Shown here: in pieces, positions 43,421 through 52,198 of the stretch
Layout: each line of letters opens with the position of its first letter
Position numbering within the stretch: position 1 is the first letter of the stretch
Source: Verrucomicrobium sp. BvORR034
GTDB lineage: Bacteria; Verrucomicrobiota; Verrucomicrobiia; Verrucomicrobiales; Verrucomicrobiaceae
Direction: 5' to 3'
Assembly (NCBI RefSeq): GCF_000739635.1
Contig: NZ_BATQ01000155.1
Span: 1-64,000 of the forward strand
DNA: 64,000 bases
The notes under the pieces: model-generated
Database searches by the model: none
Told to the model about the DNA's origin: nothing
What the model saw: only the letters and a program-made list of their open reading frames with translations
Position numbers and translations under genes: made by a program

Positions 43421-45748
43421 ATGCACCCCACAATTCTTTTCCTCACCCTCCTGCTGCCGCAGCTTTGCGCCGCGGCTCCGCTGGACTACCCTGAGGCACG
43501 CGCTCTGGCCTCTCGCACAGAGAACACCATCTTCCGCGCAGAGGTCCGCCCGCACTGGCTGGAGGATGGGCGCAAGTTCTGGTACAGTGTGAACACGGGG
43601 CCGACAACCCGGGAGTACGTGCTGGTGGATTCCATCACCGGGACCGTGAAACGGGCGGCGACCCTTGAGGAGCTGAGCCTGCCGACAGACGGCAGCGATG
43701 TGGACCTGCCGGTGATGCGGGCCACCCGCAGCACGGGTCCCAAAGCCCGGCTCCGCGTTCTGAATCATACAAAGGATCCGGTCGAGCTCTTCTGGAGCGA
43801 CTTCGACGGGCAGCGGCGCAGCTACGGCCGCATCCAGGCTGGCGATGACCGGGAGATGGAGACGTTTGCGGGCCACGTCTGGGTGGTGGTGAACTCGCTG
43901 GGCAAGCCGCTGCGTGCCTTCGAGGCCCGTGAGGGCACGCTGGAGGTGGCCGTGGATGGCACGGGAGAACCGCCCAAGGATCCCAAGACGGAGAAGCGCG
44001 AGGATCCACGTCTCTCCCCCGACAAGAAGTGGCGGCTGGAGTTCCGCGATGACCAGCCCTTCCTGGTGAATCTGGACAACAATGAGGCCTCCGCCCTGGA
44101 ACTGCCTGCGATGGACAAGACACGCTGCAGCGGACCCGTGGAGTGGTCACCGGACTCACGGCATGTGGTCTTCATGCGGCAGCATGAGATCCCAGGGCGC
44201 AAGGTGCGCATCGTCCAGTCTTCGCCATCGGACCAGTTGCAGCCGAAGGTGCAGACGCTGGACTACCTGAAGCCTGGCGATGAACTGCCCCGCCCGCGCC
44301 CGGTGCTGGTGCAGGTGGCAGAGCGCCGCGCCATGGTGCCGGACAATGCGTTGTTTCCCAATCCCTTTGCCGAAGGCCCGGACCTCGATGTCCGCTGGTC
44401 GGCCAAAGGGGATGAGTTCTACTTCAACTACAACCAGCGGGGCCACCAGCTTTACCGCATTCTCGCCGTCAACGCCGCCACCGGTGCCGTGCGCACCGTG
44501 GTGGAGGAGACGAGCAAGACCTTCATCGACTACACGAACAAGACCTACCGCGAGTGGCTGGACGGCACGGGCGAGCTGCTCTGGACCAGCGAGCGGGATG
44601 GCTGGTGCCACCTGTGGCTCTATGACGCAGCGACGGGCCAGCCCAAGCTTCAGGTGACCAAGGGTCCCTGGGTGGTGCGGAAGGTGGAGCATGTGGATGC
44701 CGTGAAACGCCAGATATGGTTCATGGCCGGAGGCGTGCGGCCAGAGGAGGATCCTTATCACCTCCATCTCTACCGGGTGAATCTGGATGGCACGGGCTTT
44801 GTGAAACTGACGGAAGGCGACGGCACGCACAGGATCACCTTCTCACCGGATCGGGCTTGTTTCATCGACACCTGGTCGCGCGCGGACCAGCCGCCGGTGA
44901 CGGAGCTGCGCCGCAGTGCCGACGGCACTCTGATCAAGGAACTGGAGCGGGCGGACATCTCTGCCCTGCTGGCCACGGGCTGGACCCTGCCGGAGCGGTT
45001 TGTGGCCAAGGGACGCGATGGCAAGACGGACATCCACGGCATCATCGTCAAGCCGGCGGGCCACGATGCCGCCAAGACCTATCCGGTGCTGGAAGAGATC
45101 TATGCCGGGCCGCACGGAAGCTTTGCGCCCAAGGAATTTGGTCGCCTGCTCCGGCAGCAAACGCTGGCGCAGATGGGCTTTGTCATCGTGCAGGCGGATG
45201 GCATGGGCACGAACCACCGCGGGAAGGTTTTCCACGACGTGAGCTGGAAGAATCTCAAAGACGCTGGCTTCCCTGACCGCATCGCCTGGATGAAAGCAGC
45301 CGCCTCCACCCGGCCCTGGATGGATCTGAATCGCGTGGGCATCTACGGAGGCTCCGCCGGGGGACAAAGCGCCGTGCGGGCACTGCTGGATCATCACGAC
45401 TTCTACAAGGCCGCCGTGGCGGACTGCGGTTGCCATGACAACCGCATGGACAAGATCTGGTGGAACGAGCAGTGGCTGGGCTGGCCAGTGGATGACAGCT
45501 ACAAACTCAACTCCAATGTGGAGGACGCTGGCAAGCTGCAAGGGCACCTCATGCTGGTGGTGGGTGAGCTGGACAAGAACGTGGACCCGGCCTCCACGAT
45601 GCAGGTGGCGAACGCCCTGCAACGGGCGGACAAGGACTACGACCTGCTCATCATGACCAACACGGGGCATGGCGCGGCCGAGACGCCGTATGCGAGCCGG
45701 AGGAGGGCGGAGTTTTTTGTGCGCTGGCTGGGAGCGGAGAAGAATTAG
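43421..45748 (+). CDS. Secreted prolyl oligopeptidase (DPP-IV-like, S9)
   Basis: 775 residues with a signal peptide (LFLTLLLPQLCAA), so it acts in the periplasm or outside. A beta-propeller N-terminal part (~90-500) precedes an alpha/beta hydrolase domain. The catalytic triad is S645 in GGSAGG, D718 in GELDKN and H750 in NTGHGA. The family cuts dipeptides (typically Xaa-Pro) from peptide ends. The product would feed the POT transporter encoded next and aminopeptidase P, consistent with use of Pro- and Hyp-rich peptides. GGSAGG is slightly unlike the GWSYGG of classical DPP-IV. Confidence 0.88.
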   Translation: MHPTILFLTLLLPQLCAAAPLDYPEARALASRTENTIFRAEVRPHWLEDGRKFWYSVNTGPTTREYVLVDSITGTVKRAATLEELSLPTDGSDVDLPVMRATRSTGPKARLRVLNHTKDPVELFWSDFDGQRRSYGRIQAGDDREMETFAGHVWVVVNSLGKPLRAFEAREGTLEVAVDGTGEPPKDPKTEKREDPRLSPDKKWRLEFRDDQPFLVNLDNNEASALELPAMDKTRCSGPVEWSPDSRHVVFMRQHEIPGRKVRIVQSSPSDQLQPKVQTLDYLKPGDELPRPRPVLVQVAERRAMVPDNALFPNPFAEGPDLDVRWSAKGDEFYFNYNQRGHQLYRILAVNAATGAVRTVVEETSKTFIDYTNKTYREWLDGTGELLWTSERDGWCHLWLYDAATGQPKLQVTKGPWVVRKVEHVDAVKRQIWFMAGGVRPEEDPYHLHLYRVNLDGTGFVKLTEGDGTHRITFSPDRACFIDTWSRADQPPVTELRRSADGTLIKELERADISALLATGWTLPERFVAKGRDGKTDIHGIIVKPAGHDAAKTYPVLEEIYAGPHGSFAPKEFGRLLRQQTLAQMGFVIVQADGMGTNHRGKVFHDVSWKNLKDAGFPDRIAWMKAAASTRPWMDLNRVGIYGGSAGGQSAVRALLDHHDFYKAAVADCGCHDNRMDKIWWNEQWLGWPVDDSYKLNSNVEDAGKLQGHLMLVVGELDKNVDPASTMQVANALQRADKDYDLLIMTNTGHGAAETPYASRRRAEFFVRWLGAEKN

Positions 45749-45933
45749 GAATGGAGCATCAATTCGGTCCCAAGCCTGCTGTGGCAGTCATGAAACGGAA
45801 ACCCTGGGCTGCGGGAATCTTCAACATCCAAGCATCCGGAAGCTGAATCTCATCCCCTTTAGGACTCTGGTTCCAACACCTTGCCCACTGACAACTGCCC
45901 ACTGCCCACTGGCACCCAAAGGCCGCCGCTCCC
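45749..45933. other. Short interval with an inverted heptamer-word repeat
   Basis: It includes a CCAACACCTTGCCCACTGAC repeat with CAACTGCCCACTGCCCACTG (45871-45914), the reverse complement of the repeat at 2224-2265. The POT start follows after 20 bp. Confidence 0.7.
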
Positions 45934-47415
45934 ATGACATCCAACCCACCCACCGGCTCCGCTTCGCTCCGCCACCCCCGCGGCATCTACACGCTCTTCT
46001 TCACGGAGATGTGGGAGCGGATGAGCTACTACGGGATGCGGGCGCTGCTGATCCTGTATATGACCGCCCTGCCGGTGGAGGGCGGCATGGGGCTGCCGGA
46101 CAAGGCGGCGGCGGCCATCTATGGGCTCTATGTCTGCGGGGTCTATCTGGTGGCTCTGCCGGGTGGCTGGCTGGCGGATCGTCTGATGTCCCCTCGAAAG
46201 GCCGTCCTGTATGGTGGCATCATCATTGCGGCAGGCCACCTCTGTCTGGCTGTTCCCGGAAACCAGACGTTCTTCGCCGGGCTGCTGCTGGTGGTGATGG
46301 GCACCGCGCTGCTGAAGCCGTGCGCCAGCTCCCTGGTGGGCCAGCTCTATCCTGAAGGCGGTGCACGACGGGATGCGGGCTTCACTCTTTTCTACATGGG
46401 GGTGAATGTGGGTGGTTTCCTAGGTCCCATGATCTGTGGCTGGCTGGGGGAGAAGTGGGACTGGCATTGGGGCTTTGCTGCCGCGGGCGTGGGCATGATT
46501 GCCGGGGTCATCCAGTATGTGCTCACCCAGCATCACATGGGGGATGCCGGAGTGCGCCCTGCCCATCCCAGTTCCACCCCCAGACGTCACTGGATGGCGG
46601 TGGCGATCGCCCTCGGGGTCGTGATGCTCGTGGCAGGGCTGGCGTTGGCAGGGGTGCTGCCCATTGATCCCGTCCGCGTGGCCACATACACCAGCCTGGT
46701 GCTGGGCGGCATGGCCGTGGCATGGTTTGCCTGGGCTTTTGCCTTTGCCGGACTGACCGGCGACGAGAAGAAGCGGCTGGGCGTGCTGGCCATTCTCTTT
46801 GTGGCCTCCGCTCTGTTCTGGTCGGGGTTTGAGCAGGCAGGTTCTTCCATGAACCTTTTTGCAGAGCGGTTCACGGACCGGCACATGTTCGGCACGGAGA
46901 TCCCCACCGGCTGGTTCCAGTCCATCAACCCCGTTTTTGTCATTCTCTTTGCCCCGGCGTTTTCCTGGCTGTGGCTGGCGCTGGCGCGGCGCGGATGGTT
47001 CCCCTCCGTGGCCACCAAGTTCGCCTCCGGCCTGCTGCTGCTGGGCTTGGGCTTTGTGGTGCTGCAGTTCGCGGCGCAGATCGCTCTGGCCCAGGGGAAG
47101 GTGCTGCCGGTCTGGCTGCTGGGCACCTACCTCCTGCTCACCTGGGGGGAGCTGGCGCTCAGCCCCGTGGGTCTCAGTTACGTCACCAAGCTCGCCCCGG
47201 CGCGGCTCACCACCCAGTGCATGGGCATCTGGTTCCTCGCCACGGCCATGGGCAATCTCCTGGCCGGCCTGCTGGCGGGTGCGGCGACGGATCACGAGTC
47301 TCCCGATGCCATGCCCCGTGTCTTCCTCCAGGTGGCCATCACCTCCGGCCTCGGCGCAGTGATCCTGATGCTGCTGGCCCGCCCGTTCCGGAAGTGGACC
47401 GCAGGGGTCAGTTAG
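45934..47415 (+). CDS. POT (PTR2) proton-dependent peptide transporter
   Basis: 493 residues, 12 or more transmembrane helices, a proton-coupled importer of di- and tripeptides in the cytoplasmic membrane. The N-terminal ExxERxxYY motif is present as EMWERMSYY, and the PTR2 helix segment FTLFYMGVNVGGFLGPM at about 150-166 is typical. It is 185 bp after the DPP-IV gene and 36 bp before the D-amino acid dehydrogenase gene. It probably imports DPP-IV products, including hydroxyproline dipeptides. Confidence 0.93.
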   Translation: MTSNPPTGSASLRHPRGIYTLFFTEMWERMSYYGMRALLILYMTALPVEGGMGLPDKAAAAIYGLYVCGVYLVALPGGWLADRLMSPRKAVLYGGIIIAAGHLCLAVPGNQTFFAGLLLVVMGTALLKPCASSLVGQLYPEGGARRDAGFTLFYMGVNVGGFLGPMICGWLGEKWDWHWGFAAAGVGMIAGVIQYVLTQHHMGDAGVRPAHPSSTPRRHWMAVAIALGVVMLVAGLALAGVLPIDPVRVATYTSLVLGGMAVAWFAWAFAFAGLTGDEKKRLGVLAILFVASALFWSGFEQAGSSMNLFAERFTDRHMFGTEIPTGWFQSINPVFVILFAPAFSWLWLALARRGWFPSVATKFASGLLLLGLGFVVLQFAAQIALAQGKVLPVWLLGTYLLLTWGELALSPVGLSYVTKLAPARLTTQCMGIWFLATAMGNLLAGLLAGAATDHESPDAMPRVFLQVAITSGLGAVILMLLARPFRKWTAGVS

Positions 47416-47451
47416 CTCGTTCTTTCCTCTTCCCTCTTCCCTCTCCCTCCC

Positions 47452-48699
47452 ATGTCCCGGCACATTGTCATCATCGGCGGCGGCGTCATCGGTCTGAGCA
47501 GCGCGCTGGCCTGCCTGAAGCGCGGCCACCGGGTCACGGTTGTAGAGGGCGATCCCGCACGACGCGGTGCCTCACTGGGAAATGCGGGCATGGTGGTGCC
47601 GAGCCACTTTGTGCCCCTGGCCGCCCCCGGCATGGTGGCGATGGGTCTGAAGTGGATGCTGAGCCCGGAGTCGCCGTTTTACATCAAACCGCGGCTGGAC
47701 TGGGACCTGATCGCCTGGGGAATAAAGTTCTGGCGGGCCAGCACCCAGAGACATGTGGAGCAGAGCGCCCCGCTGCTGCGGGACCTGAGCCTGGCCAGTC
47801 GTGGACTGTATGCGGAGCTGGCGGAGAAAGAAGACTTTGGCCTGGTGAAGAAGGGCCTCCTGATGCTCTGCAAAACGCAGCATGGCCTGGACGAGGAAGC
47901 TCACACGGCGGAGAAGGCCCGCGCCCTGGGCCTCCCGGCGGAGGTGCTGGATGCCACGGCCACGGCGGCGCTGGACCCGGCGGTGACTATGGACATCGCG
48001 GGCAGCGTGTATTTCCCGCAGGACTGCCACCTCCAGCCAGATCGGTATGTGGCGACGGTGCTGCGACTGATCCGGGCCGCGGGTGGGAGCGTGCTGGATG
48101 AGGTGCAGGCCACGGGGTTCAGGAAATCATCAGACGGTCGCCTCGCCACGGCCCTCACCTCCACCGGCGACGAGATCGCGGGGGACGAGTTCGTGCTGGC
48201 CGGGGGCGCGTGGTCCCCGGGACTCGTGCGCGACCTGGGTCTGCGCCTCTCCATGCAGGCGGGCAAGGGCTACAGCCTCACCCTGCCCGACCCCGTGGAA
48301 CTGCCGCGGATCTGCGCCATCTTCACCGAGGCCCGTGTGGCCGTGACCCCCATGGGCAGCACCTTGCGCATCGGCGGCACCATGGAGATCGCTGGCATGA
48401 ATGAAACGGTGAACCAGCGCCGCATCGAGGGCATCCTGAAGGCCGTGCCCCAATATTACCCCAAGTTCCGGCGCGAACACTTCAACGAGGTGCAACCCTG
48501 GTACGGCTACCGCCCCTGCCCGCCCGACGGCCTGCCTTATCTCGGCCGCACCCGGGCGGCGGACAATCTCGTCATCGCCACCGGTCACGGCATGATGGGG
48601 CTCAGCCTCGCTCCCGTTACCGGGGACATCGTGGGACGCCTCGTGGACCGGGAGCCCGCGGGGTTTGATCGGTTCGAGATGTTGTCTCCTGACCGGTAG
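47452..48699 (+). CDS. FAD-dependent D-amino acid dehydrogenase (DadA-like)
   Basis: 415 residues. The Rossmann FAD motif IVIIGGGVIGLSSALACLKRGH is at the N-terminus, followed by ASLGNAGMVVPSHF (substrate-side segment of DadA-type enzymes). The C-terminal YRPCPPDGLPYLG and GHGMMGLSLAPVTG segments are typical of the DAO family. In context it probably oxidises cis-4-hydroxy-D-proline to pyrroline-4-hydroxy-2-carboxylate, the substrate of the DapA-family enzyme. D-alanine or general D-amino acids are alternatives. The aldehyde dehydrogenase needed to finish the route is not in the window. Confidence 0.85.
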   Translation: MSRHIVIIGGGVIGLSSALACLKRGHRVTVVEGDPARRGASLGNAGMVVPSHFVPLAAPGMVAMGLKWMLSPESPFYIKPRLDWDLIAWGIKFWRASTQRHVEQSAPLLRDLSLASRGLYAELAEKEDFGLVKKGLLMLCKTQHGLDEEAHTAEKARALGLPAEVLDATATAALDPAVTMDIAGSVYFPQDCHLQPDRYVATVLRLIRAAGGSVLDEVQATGFRKSSDGRLATALTSTGDEIAGDEFVLAGGAWSPGLVRDLGLRLSMQAGKGYSLTLPDPVELPRICAIFTEARVAVTPMGSTLRIGGTMEIAGMNETVNQRRIEGILKAVPQYYPKFRREHFNEVQPWYGYRPCPPDGLPYLGRTRAADNLVIATGHGMMGLSLAPVTGDIVGRLVDREPAGFDRFEMLSPDR

Positions 48700-49238
48700 T
48701 CGGTGATGGGTGTTTGGGTGTGGGAGAGCGGTCAGGGAGTCGGGGGTGGTTGGCTGTTGGTGGCTCCGGAGCGCAGTGCGTCAGTGGGCAGTGCGTCAGT
48801 ACGTCAGTACGTCAGAAGGGGGACGCTTGGCCGGTATGGGTGTGGCGTGCCGAAGTGACACCGGCGTCTCGTCGGTGCGTGGTGCGGGCGTCCCGCCCGG
48901 TCAGGGGATTGCAGCGGATCTGGGTGAGTGAGCGAATGCACCTCAAGCGGCAACACGCTGACTGCCGTTCTCGGCAAGATGCCGAGAACAGCACGCAGGA
49001 ACCTGCCCCTGACTCACAAGGTCATCACCGACTCTTTCTCCCGCTACGACCAACTCGCCCTGGCCAATGTCGCAACGTAGAAGAGACATCACGGCTCTTG
49101 GGATTGCTACATGCGGGGGCGGGTACAAGAACCGGGACGGTTCTTCCACATTCTCTGAGTTGCTCGTGCTAAGGTCTCGCAACAGGTGGGGAAGCAGGAT
49201 CAGCTCGAGAACCCAACAAGCGTACACGTGTTGATCAT
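48700..49238. other. Gene-free interval with repeats
   Basis: It contains a CAGTGCGTCAGTGGGCAGTG...CAGTACGT heptamer/octamer string (48772-48817; three TCAGTACG-like units), a GACACCGGCGTCTCGTCGGTG repeat (48858-48905) and a GCAAGATGCCGAGAACAGCA repeat (48971-48990). The rest (to 49238) shows nothing recognised. Confidence 0.65.
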
Positions 49239-49652
49239 TCAATCTGAGGTACAGGCTTCCAGCAAAGTATCCACACTCCTGGTCATAGGATGGATTTCTC
49301 CGAAATCGGCATCCCACAGCAGCACTGCACCGGTGCGAAGATCAAGAAGCAGATAGGAGCCGCTTCCTTCCAGACAAATAGGCAGAAGATAAGACTCAAG
49401 TTCAGCAGGGAATGTGGACGATTCCTTCAACAGATTGGACTCTGTGTCAGCGAGGGGAAAAAAGTACTGAACATAAACCGAGAGTCCACGCTCTGCATCC
49501 CGCCAGATACAATGCTCGGCAGGCGGCATGCCTCCGTTGCTTCGCTTCAAAAACTCGCGATAACTTGGAGGCAACGGCAGGCCAATCGCCCTTTCGAATG
49601 CGGCAATTTCGTCCGGGGATGGCGGGGGATTGGAGCCTTGCAATGTGATCAT
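49239..49652 (-). CDS. SUKH/SMI1-KNR4 domain protein, orphan immunity-like
   Basis: 137 residues from the ATG at 49652; an upstream in-frame start would add 14. The N-terminal pattern IAAFERAIGLPLPPSYREFLKRSNGG is the SUKH (SMI1/KNR4) signature; C-terminal GSGSYLLLDLRTGAVLLWD is the second conserved part. SUKH proteins commonly neutralise contact-dependent or polymorphic toxins, but some have other roles. No toxin gene is adjacent. It is isolated between repeats. Confidence 0.82.
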   Translation of the reverse strand: MITLQGSNPPPSPDEIAAFERAIGLPLPPSYREFLKRSNGGMPPAEHCIWRDAERGLSVYVQYFFPLADTESNLLKESSTFPAELESYLLPICLEGSGSYLLLDLRTGAVLLWDADFGEIHPMTRSVDTLLEACTSD

Positions 49653-50199
49653 AAAAAACAATCCAATAGCTACGTCTGCGGATGCTGTCAGCAACTCGAT
49701 GAGACAAAGTCAGTTTATCCTCCCATCAACCGGATCGCCCCCGCAAGGCCCTCGCTTCCAGACGACAGTGATCTGAATTTCGCTTTTCTGCGCGCATCAC
49801 CCCATGTTTTTTCACCCCATGCCCGCCGCCCCCACCCCACCCAACTTCCTGGCCGCTCTGGCAAGTGCGGGGGCAACGCAGAAGGCCGAAGCGGTTTGGC
49901 TTCATGACGTTTGGGGGATGGATGGCGGGCCAGGGCTCCGGTCACCCCTCGGCGGTTGTGCTTGAAGCACAAACCGCCGCTCCCTGGTCTGGGGCGCGCA
50001 GAACCCAATGAACAAGCTTCGCCGTCCTGCATGCGGCCCCAACCCCTTTGTTCCGCCAACAGGGTTGGAGTACCGACTTTAGTCGGCTCAGTTCATCCGA
50101 ATTCGATCACTCATTTACCTCGAACCTAAATCACTGACAAAACACCAAACCCAACCGGCAAGATGCCGGTAACACCCACAGGCGGGACGCCTGTGCCAC
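49653..50199. other. Gene-free interval with repeats
   Basis: It contains the GGCGGTTGTGCTTGAAGCAC hairpin (49951-49979) and a GGCAAGATGCCGGTAACACC/GGCGGGACGCCTGTGCCACC pair (50155-50198). The rest holds no recognised gene. Confidence 0.6.
49951..49979. repeat. GGCGGTTGTG...CACAAACCGCC hairpin repeat, copy 6
   Basis: The same 28-bp hairpin as at 23861. Confidence 0.85.
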
Positions 50200-50982
50200 C
50201 TACCCTACCCCCAAGAACCGCGCCAGGTTCCCATGCGCGATGTTCACGCGTTTCTCCAGGGGCAGGCCCTCCGCAAAGCGCTCATAGAGTTCCCTGAGCT
50301 GCGCATGGGAAAACTGCGGCCAGTCGGTCCCCAAACACAAGCGCTGGTCAAAGTGGCGGAAGAGATACTGGACATCCGCCTCCAGTGAACTGCCGGGGTA
50401 CTTGGCAATGGTGTGGGAAAGGTCCAGCAGCAACCGGTCATTGAACCGCACCAGTTGCATGTACCGCAACAAGTCCGCATCGCCGCCGTGAAGCAGGATC
50501 ACGCGGGCCGTGGGCGCAGCCTTCAACTGCCGGACCAGCGTCAACAGCGGATCGGCCTCCTGCCACTCATTGATCGTGGTATGCAGGAAGGTGCACCAGA
50601 AGACCACCAACCCCAACTGCCCGGCAATCTCCATGGTCTCCCCAATCAAGGGGTCCGCGATGTCCAGCTTTGAAAAACGCGGGTGCAGCTTGATGCCCCG
50701 GTATCCCAATTCCCGCAGGCGCAAAAGGTCGGCACGCAATGTCTGCCGATGCTGCGGCTTGAAACCCGCCACGGGAACCAGGCGCGGATAAGGCTGGCAG
50801 GCCGCGGCAAAGGCTTCTGGATCATATCCGTCCATGCCCCACATGCCCACGGCGCAGGCAAAGGCGTAGTCGTGCTCTTCCAGCGCGGCATCAAGCGCTG
50901 CAAACGAGGCTCCGGCGGGCTTCCCCATCCAGGTGCCATCCAGAGTCGCATGCGCCAGGGAGTCTGCGAGGAGTTCACTCAT
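50200..50982 (-). CDS. TIM-barrel amidohydrolase-2 family protein
   Basis: 260 residues from the ATG at 50982 (MSELLADSLAHATLDG), 4 bp after the ATP-grasp stop; an upstream start would overlap that gene. The barrel carries GIKLHPRF (a Lys/His strand), VILLHGGDADL, LSHTIAKYPG and LGTDWPQ (the Asp of the family). The N-terminal HxH motif of classical metal-dependent members is not obvious, so the metal site may be reduced. It is the last gene of a four-gene operon. The substrate is unknown. Confidence 0.78.
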   Translation of the reverse strand: MSELLADSLAHATLDGTWMGKPAGASFAALDAALEEHDYAFACAVGMWGMDGYDPEAFAAACQPYPRLVPVAGFKPQHRQTLRADLLRLRELGYRGIKLHPRFSKLDIADPLIGETMEIAGQLGLVVFWCTFLHTTINEWQEADPLLTLVRQLKAAPTARVILLHGGDADLLRYMQLVRFNDRLLLDLSHTIAKYPGSSLEADVQYLFRHFDQRLCLGTDWPQFSHAQLRELYERFAEGLPLEKRVNIAHGNLARFLGVG

Positions 50983-50986
50983 TGGC

Positions 50987-52198
50987 TCAGGGAGGGGGAT
51001 CCAGTTCAATCTGGCACAAGGCGGGCATTTGCGCCATCAGCCGAAGCATTGACTCGCGGGTGGGAAACTGAAGCAGCAGCATGCCCAGCGCATCGCCTGA
51101 GGTGGCAAAGGCGCGCACGGGCGCACCCGGTAAGACATAATGAATCAATTCCTGGACATACGGGTCCAGTTCTTGCGCCAGCTTCACTCCCCTCAAGATG
51201 CCGGCCTGGCGGGCATGCACCACCCATGTCGCATGGAAACGCTGCTCCCCACCTTCACCCCGCCCAGGCACCGGCAACTCTAACCCCGGGTCCACCGCGG
51301 ACCGGACCGCGGCCATGGTCAGATCCACGCCTGTCTGCTGCTGGATCTGGTGAGGGATGAAGTTGCCTCCGTTGCGCGGGCCGATCTCAAACACAAACGG
51401 ACGGCCGTCCTCAAGGAAACAACCGTCAAAGTTGAAGGGTCCACAGGTGTAGCCGCACGACTGCATCAGAGCTTCAAGATGTTGCCTCATGCGTTCCAGC
51501 GACGCCCCGTCGCGTCCGCAGGGAAACGTCTCCTGGATGGCCGCCCCGTTTTCCGGAGCAGGCAGGGTGTCGTTGTCAAAGCAGTGCAGAAACTTCAAAC
51601 GGCCCTGTTCCACCCACCCATCGCCCCCGAACTGGCCACCCGCTGGCACCACCCGCTCCTCCACCACCACGCGCCCCTCCCGGGAGGCGGCGGCTGCCCG
51701 TTCGAAGGCGGGGCGAAAGTGAGCGGGATGAACCGTCACCCCGCGACCTCCGCTGCTGTCCACCGGCTTCACCACGACCCCTGACGGGAAACCACCCGCC
51801 CAAGCCGCCGCGAGTTCCACCTCCTCCGGCCGGTAGCACCGCCACGCAAGCGATTGCAAACCGGCCGACTGCGTGCGCTGCCGAAAGGCGTCCTTGAAGG
51901 ACAAGGTCTCGACGGCCTCCAGAGGAGAGCCCGGCAGGCCAAGTCGCGCCGCCACCCGTGCGGCCGTGCGGGCGCACACCTCCGAGGCAAAGCCGAGCAC
52001 CCCATCGACGCGGAGTTCCTCCGCCAGCCGGGTGATGGCATCGGGATCGGCCGCGCTGACATCAAAGCTCCGGTACGCCAGCCGGTGGCCTGGGTTCGAG
52101 GGAACATTGTCAGCGGTGAAGACCTCCATCCCCTCCCGCAAGGCGGCCTCGACGGCGGGCACCTGGTGACGGGCGGCTCCCAGCAGGAGAATCTTCAT
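50987..52198 (-). CDS. ATP-grasp carboxylate-amine ligase
   Basis: 403 residues. It has an N-terminal Rossmann-like part (ILLLGAARHQVPAVEAAL), an ATP-grasp core with VVVKPVDSSGGRGVTV (nucleotide loop and Lys), VVEERVV, and metal-binding FVFEIGPRNGGNFI. Such enzymes join a carboxylate to an amine via an acyl-phosphate. It overlaps the glycosyltransferase gene by 4 bp upstream and is 4 bp from the amidohydrolase downstream. The likely role is amide bond formation on a sugar or amino-acid product of this operon. Confidence 0.88.
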   Translation of the reverse strand: MKILLLGAARHQVPAVEAALREGMEVFTADNVPSNPGHRLAYRSFDVSAADPDAITRLAEELRVDGVLGFASEVCARTAARVAARLGLPGSPLEAVETLSFKDAFRQRTQSAGLQSLAWRCYRPEEVELAAAWAGGFPSGVVVKPVDSSGGRGVTVHPAHFRPAFERAAAASREGRVVVEERVVPAGGQFGGDGWVEQGRLKFLHCFDNDTLPAPENGAAIQETFPCGRDGASLERMRQHLEALMQSCGYTCGPFNFDGCFLEDGRPFVFEIGPRNGGNFIPHQIQQQTGVDLTMAAVRSAVDPGLELPVPGRGEGGEQRFHATWVVHARQAGILRGVKLAQELDPYVQELIHYVLPGAPVRAFATSGDALGMLLLQFPTRESMLRLMAQMPALCQIELDPPP

